A stretch of 64,000 bases of DNA from an uncultured Caulobacterales bacterium (GCA_903862425.1 CAIOYC010000033.1:33037-97036); one strand, 5' to 3'; shown: positions 26,079-34,173, counted from the stretch's first letter. Numbers and translations: made by a program. The notes: a model not told the origin generated them from the sequence alone.

Positions 26079-26483
26079 TCACGCGCCCGCCGCTTGGGGG
26101 ACCGAATCCACCTTGGCTTCGGGGATAAAGGTCGTGCCCTGGTCGGGCTTGTCGCCGGGATTGGTCATCACATGCACGCCGACCTGGCGCTGGGTAAGAT
26201 CCATCGCCTTGTGCAGGCGCGCCGAGCGTGCGCGAGCGTCGGCTAGGCTGGCCACGAGGCCGAGGGCTTCATCGACGATGGGCTGTCCGTGGAAGATAGA
26301 GAGGTTCAGGCGCTTGCGTTCGGAGACGACCCTGAGGATCAGGGCGGCGCTTTGACCGAGGGCTTCCTCGACCCCGTCCTCAAGCTCGAAGAGGGCGTCG
26401 GCCATCTGTTCGGCCACGGCCTGGCGGGCGGCGACGGTGAACTTGTCGGCATGGGAAGGGCGCAGGCGGCGGATGTTGGACAT
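26079..26483 (-). CDS. Hypothetical protein (134 aa), MSNIRRL type
   Basis: Soluble, mostly helical protein. A conserved-looking central stretch (ALFELEDGVEEALGQSAAL, then ERKRLNLSIFHGQPIVDEAL) could be a coiled or helical-bundle domain. AAGGAA lies just ahead of the ATG. It starts nine bases after the stop at 26493 of the HTH/TM reading frame, so it is probably co-transcribed with it. The N-terminus MSNIRRL echoes MSNVTRL of the gene at 26657. Function unknown. Confidence 0.6.
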   Translation of the reverse strand: MSNIRRLRPSHADKFTVAARQAVAEQMADALFELEDGVEEALGQSAALILRVVSERKRLNLSIFHGQPIVDEALGLVASLADARARSARLHKAMDLTQRQVGVHVMTNPGDKPDQGTTFIPEAKVDSVPQAAGA

Positions 26484-26492
26484 GGCGGTTCC

Positions 26493-27377
26493 TTATGGGC
26501 CGCCCGAGGGCAGCATCTGGTGATGCGCCGGCCGCTCACAGAGGGCGGATTGCCGGCAGAACAGGGTGAAGTGGCCCAGCCAATCGGTCACAGCGGTCAG
26601 GGAGAGCGACAGCAGGACGACCGCGATCAGAAGCCGGGTAACGATCTGGAACGGGGTCAGGGCATCGGCGCCTCCCCGGTTTCGCTGGTCGGCTCCGACA
26701 TGCTCTGCTCGTCCAGAACGAGGCCGGCCAAGAGGATCAAGCCGCGCACCACCATCTCCGGGGTTTGCCAGGCCGCCCGCGACTTCAATTCCTCCAGCAG
26801 CGGATAGACCATGGAGCGGCTGCGGCGGGTCCAGGCCAACTCCTCCAATTGACGACGCACCGCCGCCCAGGAGATGGCCGGCAGGGTATCGACCGTTGGC
26901 ATCGGCGCAAACCGCGCCTGGAACGCCGCGATCTCCGTACGCCTGCGATAGAGTTCGGCGATCTGCCGCGCCTGCCGTTCCCGTCTCACCGCCGCTTCGA
27001 CTTCCGGGCCGAGCATCAGCCGGGTCACATTGCTCATGGTCTGTGTCCCTAGTTCGAAGCGCAGATGAACCGAGGACTGAGAATTCGGACAGTTCCGCCG
27101 GATCGTATACGACCCGGTCGTAGCCACCACGGCGCCGTTCGTAGGAGGCAAAGGCGCGGGCAGCCTGCCGCCGATCGGCCAGACCAAGCTTATGCACCGC
27201 GTCGGCGATAGCCTTGTCGATGGCGTCCTTCTTGATCTCGCTTTGGACGAGCGCGATCTCTTTCGAAGTCAGGTCTTCGGCGACCAGGCGCAACAGGGCC
27301 CGCTGTCTGTCGCTTAGACGCAGGAACAGATTTTCGTCGAGCCCCTCACAAGAAGCACGTTGGGGTAGAGTCGCCAC
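26493..27377 (-). CDS. LuxR-type HTH protein; frame stays open to a C-terminal TM helix
   Basis: The GTG at 27377 has a strong GGAGGT five bases ahead. Residues 20-75 are a LuxR/GerE-type helix-turn-helix (LSDRQRALLRLVAEDLTSKEIA then HKLGLADRRQAARAFASYE). After about residue 95 the frame becomes a low-information linker of about 150 residues that is the shadow of the gene at 26657-27037. It then encodes a clear transmembrane helix (TRLLIAVVLLSLSLTAV) and ends at 26493. It is either a membrane-anchored regulator with an overprinted gene, or an HTH gene whose stop was lost by frameshift next to a separate small TM protein. The HTH part is firm; the full extent is not. Confidence 0.55.
   Translation of the reverse strand: MATLPQRASCEGLDENLFLRLSDRQRALLRLVAEDLTSKEIALVQSEIKKDAIDKAIADAVHKLGLADRRQAARAFASYERRRGGYDRVVYDPAELSEFSVLGSSALRTRDTDHEQCDPADARPGSRSGGETGTAGAADRRTLSQAYGDRGVPGAVCADANGRYPAGHLLGGGASSIGGVGLDPPQPLHGLSAAGGIEVAGGLANPGDGGARLDPLGRPRSGRAEHVGADQRNRGGADALTPFQIVTRLLIAVVLLSLSLTAVTDWLGHFTLFCRQSALCERPAHHQMLPSGGP
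26657..27037 (-). CDS. Hypothetical protein (126 aa), MSNVTRL type
   Basis: A helical soluble protein. An N-terminal charged helix (LGPEVEAAVRRERQARQIAELYRRRTEI, read in pieces) is followed by a tryptophan-containing region (AISWAAVRRQLEELAWTRRSRS) and a hydrophobic segment (MVVRGLILLAGLVLDE). It lies wholly inside the longer HTH frame in another frame of the same strand. Its amino-acid pattern looks more protein-like than the overlapping linker, so I think it is real. Function unknown. Confidence 0.55.
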   Translation of the reverse strand: MSNVTRLMLGPEVEAAVRRERQARQIAELYRRRTEIAAFQARFAPMPTVDTLPAISWAAVRRQLEELAWTRRSRSMVYPLLEELKSRAAWQTPEMVVRGLILLAGLVLDEQSMSEPTSETGEAPMP

Positions 27378-27577
27378 TACTCACCTCCCTTTGATCGCCG
27401 GCTTAGCTTATTCAACTTCAAAGCGTTTGCCGCTGCGACTGAATGCATCTTCACGGGGGCCCCAACCCCGGCATTACTTCTGGTGGACCGAATGGCTAAG
27501 ATCGCGCTAGGATTGTCCGCACTCCCGATCCGGGGATCGGACCGAACCACGTTGATCGTTTCTAGGAGCGTGTACGC

Positions 27578-27952
27578 ATGGCTGAAGAGCCTGATCCGAT
27601 CGACCGCGCCGTCGGCGCGCGCGTTCGTCTGCGACGGCGTGCGCTGAAGATCAGCCAGATGTCCCTGGCCAGCGCTCTCGGCGTATCGTTCCAGCAGGTC
27701 CAGAAGTACGAGCGCGGCGCGAACCGGGTTTCCGCCTCCTCGCTGGTGCGCATGGCTACGGCCCTGGAATGCACCGTCGCCCACCTCGTCGGCGAGGGCG
27801 AAGGCGACCAGGCCTCGTTCGCTGGCGATCTGCTCCCGTCTGACGCCCTCGAATTGATCGAGGTCTTCTCCCGCATCAGCGATCCGCGGGCGCGGCGCGC
27901 CATCATCGATCTCGCGACGAGCCTAGGCGAGAAGACCTGCCCATCGGACTGA
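27578..27952 (+). CDS. XRE-family HTH regulator
   Basis: A 124-residue regulator. The Cro/C1-type HTH spans about residues 12-70 (VGARVRLRRRALKISQMSLASALGVSFQQVQKYERGANRVSASSL, in pieces). It has the QQVQKYERG recognition helix common in short alphaproteobacterial regulators of this type. The C-terminal ~50 residues (LELIEVFSRISDPRARRAIIDLA) form a helical domain. TAGGAG precedes the ATG. It is divergent from the LuxR-type HTH gene across about 200 bases, so it may regulate that small-gene run. Target unknown. Confidence 0.85.
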   Translation: MAEEPDPIDRAVGARVRLRRRALKISQMSLASALGVSFQQVQKYERGANRVSASSLVRMATALECTVAHLVGEGEGDQASFAGDLLPSDALELIEVFSRISDPRARRAIIDLATSLGEKTCPSD

Positions 27953-28112
27953 AGTCCGACGCCCGGCGGCGGTTGACGGCGCCAAGCGGGGTGGACCGAT
28001 CGGGCTAATGGAGGCCCTCGCGGATGCCGAGCCGGGGTCGCGGACGACCGACATCAAGGCCGCCTGACACCGGGCCATTTCCCCGCCGCCTCCACCCGGC
28101 TAGTGTTCGCCC

Positions 28113-28802
28113 ATGAAGGTGCTGGTGGTCGAGGATGACGCGGAGACCTCCGCCTACGTGGCGCGGGGGCTCAAGGAGCAGGGCCACGGAGTCGAGGTCG
28201 CCGCGAACGGCCGCGACGGTCTCTTCCTGGCGCTGGACCAGAGCTATGATGTGGTCATCATGGACCGCATGCTTCCGGGCATGGACGGGCTGAGCGTGGT
28301 CAAGTCGATGCGCGCGGGCGGGATGGACACGCCGGTCATCTTCCTCACCGCGCTCGGCGGGGTGGGCGAGCGGGTGGAGGGCCTGGAGGCCGGCGCCGAC
28401 GACTATCTGGTCAAGCCCTTCTCGTTCTCGGAGCTGAACGCGCGGGTCAACGCCCTCGCCCGCCGCCCGCCTATCAAGGCCGAGGCGGCCAACCTCGTCA
28501 TCGGCGACCTCGACCTGAACCGGCTGCAGCGGCAGGCGAGGCTCGGCGACCAGCAACTCGACCTCAAGCCCAAGGAATTCGCCCTCCTCGAATACCTGAT
28601 GATGAATGCGGATCGGGTGGTGACGCGCACCATGCTGCTGGAGCACGTGTGGGACTTCCACTTCGATCCCAAGACCACCATCGTGGAGACCCATATCAGC
28701 CGTCTGCGCGCCAAGCTCGAGACGGCGCGGGATGCTGGCGCCGGCACGCCGCCCCAGCTCCTGACCGTGCGCGGCGCGGGATACATGCTGGGTGGCGGCT
28801 AG
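28113..28802 (+). CDS. OmpR/PhoB-type response regulator
   Basis: Two-component regulator of 229 residues. The receiver domain (1-115) carries the acidic pair EDD near the N-terminus, phospho-acceptor D51 in VIMDRMLPGMDG, T in FLTALGG and K in VKPFSFSEL. A winged-helix DNA-binding domain follows (about 130-227), with LKPKEFALLEYLMMN and VETHISRLRAKL. Its stop overlaps the GTG of the kinase gene by about 11 bases, so the two form a coupled pair. Confidence 0.95.
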   Translation: MKVLVVEDDAETSAYVARGLKEQGHGVEVAANGRDGLFLALDQSYDVVIMDRMLPGMDGLSVVKSMRAGGMDTPVIFLTALGGVGERVEGLEAGADDYLVKPFSFSELNARVNALARRPPIKAEAANLVIGDLDLNRLQRQARLGDQQLDLKPKEFALLEYLMMNADRVVTRTMLLEHVWDFHFDPKTTIVETHISRLRAKLETARDAGAGTPPQLLTVRGAGYMLGGG

Positions 28803-30246
28803 CCTTCCCCCTCGTCTGCGGCGGCGGCTGACCCCGCGCGCGCCCTCGACCCGTGCGCGGGTGGCGACCCTGCTCGTCATCCTCTTCGTGGCGGCCTTCG
28901 GCATCTCGGGGGTCGCCACCTGGGCCGTGTTGTCCCAGCCCGTGGACGCGGGGGTCGAGGCGCGACTGGACCGCGAGACCCAGACCCTCATCCGCCTCTA
29001 CAGCTCGCTGCCGCTGCCCGAGGCGATCCACGAGATCCGTTCACGCGAGCGCCGCGCGGCGGGCCTGCACTGGCGCCTGGCGGAGCGGAACGGCGCGGTC
29101 ATCGCCGGGGACCTTCCGGAGGGCAATCTCTACCGCCCTGGCCTGACCAGCGTCCCCGCCGGACCGCCCCACGACCTGCCGCAGGTCGAGGAGGAGACGG
29201 CTCCGGTCGAGGACGAGGAGGCCGACGCCGCCGACCGGCTGCGCGTGCTCACCGTCGCCTGGCCCGACGGCAAGCTGCTGTCGGTGGGCGAGGATCTCGG
29301 GCGGATGCCGGAGGTGCGCCGCCAGTTCCTGCGCACCTTCCTGCTCACCTCCGGCGCGGCGCTGATGATCGCCCTGGGGCTGGTGCTCACCTTCGCCAGC
29401 CGGCTGCTGGGCCGGATCGAGGTCATCGCCCGCACCGCCGACGCCGTCTCGGGCGAGGACATGGGGGCGCGGGTTCCCATGCGGGCCAACGGCCGGGGCG
29501 ACGACATCGACAGGCTGGCCCTGTCGGTGAACCTTATGCTGGACCGCATCGCCGGGCTGCTCGCCAGCGTGCGCCAGGTCTCGGACGATGTGGCGCACGA
29601 CCTGCGCACCCCCCTCGCTCACCTCAAGCAGCGGATCGAGACGGCGCTGAACGGCCCACCCGATGTCGATACCTATCGCGCGGCGCTGGAGGGCGCCTCG
29701 GACAAGATCGACGAGGTGCTGGCCACCTTCGAGGCCCTGCTCGCCATCGCCCGCCTCGAAGCTGGATCGCAGGGACCGCATTTCCAGCCCATGGACCTGT
29801 CGCAGGTGGCGGAAGCCGTGGTCGAGGCCTTCCGCCCTTCCGCCGAGGATGGCGGACGGGAGATCCTTCTCTCGGCGCCCCATCCCCTGCCCCTCCGCGG
29901 CGAGCGCGCGCTGATCACCCAGATGCTGGCGAACCTGGTGGAGAACGCCCTGATCCACACCCCCCGCGGCTCCACCGTGGAGGTGCGGGCCGAGCGGCTG
30001 GGCGCCACCGCCCGCCTGGTGGTGGAGGACGACGGCCCCGGAGTGAGCGACGAGGAGCGGACCCGAATCTTCGAGCGCTTCTTCCGCGTCGATCGCAGCC
30101 GCACCACGCCGGGCTCCGGCCTCGGCCTCAGCCTCGCCGCCGCCGTCGCCGCCGCCCACGGCGCCCAGATCAAGGCCGAGGACGCGCGCCCGGGCCTGCG
30201 CATCCACGTGGACTTCCCCCTCGCGCGGGAGGAGCCCGCCGCCTGA
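28792..30246 (+). CDS. Sensor histidine kinase
   Basis: Partner of the preceding response regulator. The 484 residues start at a GTG inside the regulator's last codons. A hydrophobic TM1 lies at about 25-48. A periplasmic sensor loop with an acidic stretch (QVEEETAPVEDEEAD) and TM2 at about 182-203 follow. HAMP covers about 205-258. HisKA has H269 in DDVAHDLRTPL, and HATPase shows LVENALIHT and GSGLGLSLAAAV. The acidic segment could bind cations. Signal unknown. Confidence 0.94.
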   Translation: MAASLPPRLRRRLTPRAPSTRARVATLLVILFVAAFGISGVATWAVLSQPVDAGVEARLDRETQTLIRLYSSLPLPEAIHEIRSRERRAAGLHWRLAERNGAVIAGDLPEGNLYRPGLTSVPAGPPHDLPQVEEETAPVEDEEADAADRLRVLTVAWPDGKLLSVGEDLGRMPEVRRQFLRTFLLTSGAALMIALGLVLTFASRLLGRIEVIARTADAVSGEDMGARVPMRANGRGDDIDRLALSVNLMLDRIAGLLASVRQVSDDVAHDLRTPLAHLKQRIETALNGPPDVDTYRAALEGASDKIDEVLATFEALLAIARLEAGSQGPHFQPMDLSQVAEAVVEAFRPSAEDGGREILLSAPHPLPLRGERALITQMLANLVENALIHTPRGSTVEVRAERLGATARLVVEDDGPGVSDEERTRIFERFFRVDRSRTTPGSGLGLSLAAAVAAAHGAQIKAEDARPGLRIHVDFPLAREEPAA

Positions 30247-30257
30247 GCCAGCACCGG

Positions 30258-30272
30258 TTTAGGGCTCGTTAA
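30258..30272 (+). promoter_or_regulatory. CtrA-like site (TTTA-N7-TTAA)
   Basis: TTTA, seven bases, TTAA lies 46 bases upstream of the dioxygenase start. It matches the TTAA-N7-TTAA target of the alphaproteobacterial cell-cycle regulator CtrA with one mismatch. Such a short pattern can occur by chance, although TTAA is rare in this GC-rich DNA. Confidence 0.3.
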
Positions 30273-30317
30273 GCCTGATCCCCGACTCTTGCGCCGCATC
30301 TGCGGAGCGATACGGCG

Positions 30318-31265
30318 ATGACCCTGGCGATGCGCGCGGCGCACCCCCTTCCACCGGCGTCCTGGCCCGGCGCGGTGGACGACCTGATCGCCACCGGCGC
30401 CCACGTCTTCCCGACCCTGCTCGACAACCAGGCCGCCGCCGACCTGCTGGCCCGGATCAAGGCCCAGCGCGCCTTCGACCACAGCCTCTTCCTCACCGAG
30501 GCCGAGTTCGACGCCGACCCGCAGTACAGAGGGGTGAACCCCCGCCCGGGCCGCAATCTGCTGGAGGCGTTCGACGCCGATCTGGCCTTCGTCGAGCGCG
30601 CGCCCCAGATCACCCAGGCCCTCACCGAGGTGCTGGGCGAGGGCTACCAGATCATGGACCGCAAGGTGGTCTGCGGCGTGCCCGCCCGCGCCGTGCCCAG
30701 CTGGCTGAAGGCCCGGATCGAGGGCGCGCCGGTCAACAATCTCGGCGCCTATGTGAAGCCCGAATACCGGGACGTGACCTATTTCTACGGCATCGACTTC
30801 CACCAGGACATCATCGACTACAAGGACCGCGACGCGGACTTCCTCACCCTCTACATCTACTTGCACCCGGTGACGGCGGCAGATGCGCCGCTGTTCCTGC
30901 TGGAGGGCAGCCATGCCCTGGGCGCCACCACCTTCCCTCACGCCCTCGAGCGCACGACGCCCACCACCTGGCGTTATGCGGATCGGGTGTGCGCCGCCAT
31001 CCCGGTGACCCAGCGGGTGCTGACCGGCCCGGCGGGGTACGCGGCCATGTGGCACCCCTTCACCCTGCACGGCACCCAGCCCGACGCCGCCGACCACGAG
31101 CGCATCTCCCTGCGCTATCTCATCGCCCGCAAACCGGGCGTGAAGGCGGGGATCGACGCCGTGAACGCCGCCATCAACGGGCCGCTCCGCCTGGAAACCA
31201 CCCGCATGGACCTCGCCGCCGACGGCTCCGCCGCCATCAAGGGCAATGTGGTGCGGGGGGCCTAG
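30318..31265 (+). CDS. Phytanoyl-CoA dioxygenase (PhyH)-like Fe(II)/2-oxoglutarate oxygenase
   Basis: A 315-residue oxygenase of the PhyH fold. The iron-binding HxD lies in IDFHQDIIDYKDRD. The distal histidine is in MWHPFTLHGTQPD, and an arginine that would bind 2-oxoglutarate follows in ERISLRYLIAR. In the family these enzymes hydroxylate lipids, amino acids or small secondary metabolites; the substrate here is unknown. It stands alone between the kinase and the repeat-rich DNA, with a CtrA-like site ahead of it. Confidence 0.82.
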   Translation: MTLAMRAAHPLPPASWPGAVDDLIATGAHVFPTLLDNQAAADLLARIKAQRAFDHSLFLTEAEFDADPQYRGVNPRPGRNLLEAFDADLAFVERAPQITQALTEVLGEGYQIMDRKVVCGVPARAVPSWLKARIEGAPVNNLGAYVKPEYRDVTYFYGIDFHQDIIDYKDRDADFLTLYIYLHPVTAADAPLFLLEGSHALGATTFPHALERTTPTTWRYADRVCAAIPVTQRVLTGPAGYAAMWHPFTLHGTQPDAADHERISLRYLIARKPGVKAGIDAVNAAINGPLRLETTRMDLAADGSAAIKGNVVRGA

Positions 31266-32034
31266 GGGCCCGGTCAGCCGGTGCTGCAGGCTTCGATACA
31301 CCCGCTTCGCGGGGATGAGCGAAATCAGAAGCGGGCGTGTCCCCGGCGACACGGCATTCACCCCCCTCGATGGGGATAGCGAGCGCGCTATCCCCGCATC
31401 TCGGGTCCAGGATGGGTTCGGTGGCGGGGTCGGGACGAGCGTTGGGCGCGGCCGGATCGGCCCGCGACCCGGACTCGCCAAAAGAGTCCGGACTGTCCGG
31501 CCCGCCCTCTGTCACGGCCTTAGCGGGCGGCGGATCGTCGGCCGCGGCGGCGTGCGGCGCCTCGGGTTCGTCCTCGTCCCAGCCCTCGTCTTCGAACCAG
31601 GCCGCATCGACGCCCGCATCGGCAATCTCCCGTTCCGCCTGATCGGTGAGGGCCTCGCGCCAGGTAGCGACCCCCACCTCCTCGCAGGTGAACCAGCGCA
31701 GCTCCTTCACCACCCTGAGCCAGCCCTTTACTTCGTTGAGGCGTCCGAGGCGCAGGGCCTGGTCTGCGCGGTCCATGGCCTCGGCGGCCATGGTCTGGCG
31801 CAAGCGCGCGGGCTGGGGCGGCCGGTCGGGCGGCTCGATCAGGTCATGGTCGGGCGGGCCGTGCGCGGTATCGCGCCGCCGCCAGCCGCCCGCGTGGGCG
31901 CGGGCATAGAAGACCGAGCGGCCAAGGCCGTAGCGAGCGCAGACCTCCGTGCCGGTAGACCCGGCCAGGTAGTCCCGCCGCGCGGCGTCCCAGATGGTGA
32001 GGGTGGATGATGGGGGATGGGTGTCGTCCTTCAT
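31237..32034 (-). CDS. Hypothetical HTH-like protein with a repeat-derived tail
   Basis: A 265-residue protein. The N-terminal ~50 residues (WDAARRDYLAGSTGTEVCARYGLGRSVFYARA) look like a helix-turn-helix of the terminase-small-subunit or HTH_23 kind. A helical region (LRLGRLNEVKGWLRVVKELRWF) and an acidic stretch (WFEDEGWDEDEPEAPH) follow. The last ~100 residues are Pro/Ala/Asp-rich and are read through a copy of the palindromic repeat (as PDSPDSFGESG) and two hairpins. The ancestral gene may have ended earlier. Its stop overlaps the dioxygenase gene by 29 bases, tail to tail. Confidence 0.6.
   Translation of the reverse strand: MKDDTHPPSSTLTIWDAARRDYLAGSTGTEVCARYGLGRSVFYARAHAGGWRRRDTAHGPPDHDLIEPPDRPPQPARLRQTMAAEAMDRADQALRLGRLNEVKGWLRVVKELRWFTCEEVGVATWREALTDQAEREIADAGVDAAWFEDEGWDEDEPEAPHAAAADDPPPAKAVTEGGPDSPDSFGESGSRADPAAPNARPDPATEPILDPRCGDSALAIPIEGGECRVAGDTPASDFAHPREAGVSKPAAPADRAPRPPAPHCP
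31372..31395. repeat. Perfect 10-bp hairpin
   Basis: GGGGATAGCG, loop AGCG, CGCTATCCCC. It lies within the 3' part of the hypothetical HTH-like gene and about 107 bases after the dioxygenase stop. No T-run follows. It may be part of a mosaic of palindromes here; a smaller CCCGC-TTC-GCGGG hairpin lies just upstream. Confidence 0.6.
31469..31502 (-). repeat. Dispersed palindromic repeat, copy 2
   Basis: The inverted copy of the element at 23334-23368. Read on the minus strand it has CCGGACAGTCCGG, then GGACTC, a seven-base spacer, and GAGTCC. It lies inside the hypothetical gene 31237-32034 and is translated in frame, which suggests insertion into, or extension of, that gene. Confidence 0.75.
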
Positions 32035-32148
32035 CCCCCAAGGATCAGACGATAAGTTTTCCCCAGGAGAAGATTATCGCCGACCGCGAGCGTTTGTGGC
32101 GTCACCTATGGGGCCAAAAACCCACGGAGGCGCCGCGCCTTCCGCGGG

Positions 32149-32334
32149 TCAGTGGGCGCGGGCGGCGCGGATACGGCCGAGCATGGCGGAGAAATAAGCT
32201 TCCGCCTCGGCCAGGGTCGCCAGCACCCGCGCGCGGCGGCGGCTGACTTTTACGGCGAAATGCTGGGTGGTTTCGGTCGCGGTGGTCCAAAGTTCCAGAC
32301 CGTCGGTCCGCTTGAGTAAGGTCGCCTGGGTCAT
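32149..32334 (-). CDS. Small hypothetical protein (61 aa)
   Basis: Short protein MTQATLLKRTDGLELWTT... with a beta-like N-terminal half (LELWTTATETTQHFAVKVS) and a basic helical end (RRRARVLATLAEAEAYFSAML). It lies in a 460-base gap between the HTH-like gene and the hybrid kinase. The pattern looks coding, but I recognise no family. Confidence 0.45.
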   Translation of the reverse strand: MTQATLLKRTDGLELWTTATETTQHFAVKVSRRRARVLATLAEAEAYFSAMLGRIRAARAH

Positions 32335-32496
32335 GTCCGAGTCTCCGGGGTGAGGATGGCTGGGCTTGCAGGTATCACCAGACAGTAACGCACAAACCGC
32401 GCTTCAGCCCGATCAGGTTCGCGTGATCGATAAGGAGCACCGCTGCGCGCCGGTTCAGATAAACTGATCGGCCGGCAAGGCGCCTCACGCCTATTG

Positions 32497-34173
32497 CTAT
32501 TGCGCCCGGACGGAGACGACCTCCTGCAGGCGTTGGGCCAGGGCCTCGACCGAGTAGGGCTTCTTGAGAAGTTCGAACCCGTGGGCGCCTTCCTGAGCGA
32601 TCACGTGGCTGTATCCGCTGGTCAGCAGCACCGGCAGCGAGGCGAACCGTTCGCGCAGGATTTCCGCCATGGCCAGGCCGTTCATGCCGGGCATCATCAC
32701 GTCGGAGAATACGGCGTCGAACCCGCCGCCGTCCTCGCCAAGGATGGCGAGGGCTTCCTGCGCGTTCGCCGCGCGCACCGGCTGGTGCCCGAGGTCGGAC
32801 AGCATCTCCACGGCAAACTGACCGACGGCCTCATTATCCTCCACCACGAGCACGCGCAGCCCGCGATGCGCCGGTTCGGGATGTGTGCGGCCCGGCGACA
32901 GGTTCGCCTCCATATCGCCGCCCGAGGTGCGCGGCAGGAAGAGCTGAAAGGACGCGCCGTGACCTTCCTCGGAGCGGACGGTGATCTCCCCGCCCGACTG
33001 CTTGGCGAAGCCGAACACCTGGCTGAGGCCAAGGCCCGTTCCACGTCCTACGTCCTTGGTGGTGAAGAAGGGTTCGAAGATGCTGGCGAGCTGATCCTGG
33101 GGAATGCCGCAGCCGCTGTCCTCCACCGTAATGGCGACGAAGGCGCCCCGGCTACCGGCGTGGCCGCGCACGGACGGCAGGCTGTCCACTGCGGCGACGC
33201 GAAGGATCAGCACGCCCTCGCCCTGCATCGCGTCGCGGCCATTGACGGCGAGATTGATCAGCGCGGTCTCGAACTGGTTGACGTCCGCCGTGGCGAAGCA
33301 GGGCGTCGCCGGCGTTTCGACCCGGATATCGATGCGGGCGCCCACGAGGGGCCGGACCAGGTCGGCGACGCTCTCCACCTGGGCGCCGACGTCGAACTCC
33401 ACCGGCACCAAGGCCTGGCGGCGGGCGAAGGCCAGAAGCTGGCCCGTCAGCTTGGCCGCGCGGTCCACGGTCTGGGATATGGCCTCCACATAGCGGGCGC
33501 GGCGAACGGACGACAGCCCCTCCTGCCCCAGGAAGTCCACCGAGGAACGGATGATGGTGAGGATGTTGTTGAAATCGTGCGCCACACCGCCGGTCAGCTG
33601 GCCCACGGCCTCCATCTTCTGCGACTGGACGAGGACCGACTGCATGCGCTCCTTGTCCTCGATCTCTCTGACGAGGTCCGCATTGGCCTTGGCCAGTTCG
33701 GCGGTGCGCGCCTCGATGCGCGCCTCGAGCGTGGAGGCGAACTGGCGGCGCTCCTCCAGATGTTCGCGCGCCACGTACTGGCGGCGGCGCGCGCGCAGAG
33801 CCGAGGCGACCCCGCGCTGCAGGGTTTCGCTGTTCACCGGGCGCTCCAGGATCACGATATTGCCGAGGTCCGCCAGCGCCTTCTGCGCCGCGGCGGGACG
33901 GGGCGCGATCCTCTGCGCCGCCAGCACGATCACCGGCAGGTCCGACCAGGGCGGCTGGTCCTCGAGCCACTGGGTGATGCCGGTGAGGGACTGGCCCACC
34001 AGGGCCTCCTCCGTCACGACCACCGTGCCGGCGCCCTCGCGCACCTGAAGCTCCAACTCCGCCACGTCGGGGCAGATATGGATCGGCAGATCACCCAGGG
34101 TGCTGGCGATGACCGCAGCATCCCGCCCTCTCGGCGCGAGGACGAGGACGCGGTGATCGAGATGGGAGCTCAA
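32497..34173 (-). CDS. Hybrid histidine kinase/response regulator, coupled to KaiC-like gene
   Basis: A soluble kinase of 558 residues with no TM helix. Residues 1-125 form a degenerate receiver-like domain (no phospho-acceptor recognised). A coiled coil of about 135-185 (EERRQFASTLEARIEARTAEL) precedes HisKA with H199 in LTGGVAHDFNNIL. HATPase has LINLAVNGRDAM and GRGTGLGLSQVFGF. A C-terminal receiver (about 440-555) carries the acceptor in VFSDVMMPGMNG. The ATG overlaps the stop of the KaiC-like gene by four bases, so the two are translated together. It is a likely output or partner kinase of the KaiC-like ATPase. Confidence 0.92.
   Translation of the reverse strand: MSSHLDHRVLVLAPRGRDAAVIASTLGDLPIHICPDVAELELQVREGAGTVVVTEEALVGQSLTGITQWLEDQPPWSDLPVIVLAAQRIAPRPAAAQKALADLGNIVILERPVNSETLQRGVASALRARRRQYVAREHLEERRQFASTLEARIEARTAELAKANADLVREIEDKERMQSVLVQSQKMEAVGQLTGGVAHDFNNILTIIRSSVDFLGQEGLSSVRRARYVEAISQTVDRAAKLTGQLLAFARRQALVPVEFDVGAQVESVADLVRPLVGARIDIRVETPATPCFATADVNQFETALINLAVNGRDAMQGEGVLILRVAAVDSLPSVRGHAGSRGAFVAITVEDSGCGIPQDQLASIFEPFFTTKDVGRGTGLGLSQVFGFAKQSGGEITVRSEEGHGASFQLFLPRTSGGDMEANLSPGRTHPEPAHRGLRVLVVEDNEAVGQFAVEMLSDLGHQPVRAANAQEALAILGEDGGGFDAVFSDVMMPGMNGLAMAEILRERFASLPVLLTSGYSHVIAQEGAHGFELLKKPYSVEALAQRLQEVVSVRAQ

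Noticed and set aside
32049..32081. GATAA...TTATC inverted repeat upstream of the HTH-like gene
   Set aside because: Only five-base arms about 20 bases apart; too weak to claim.
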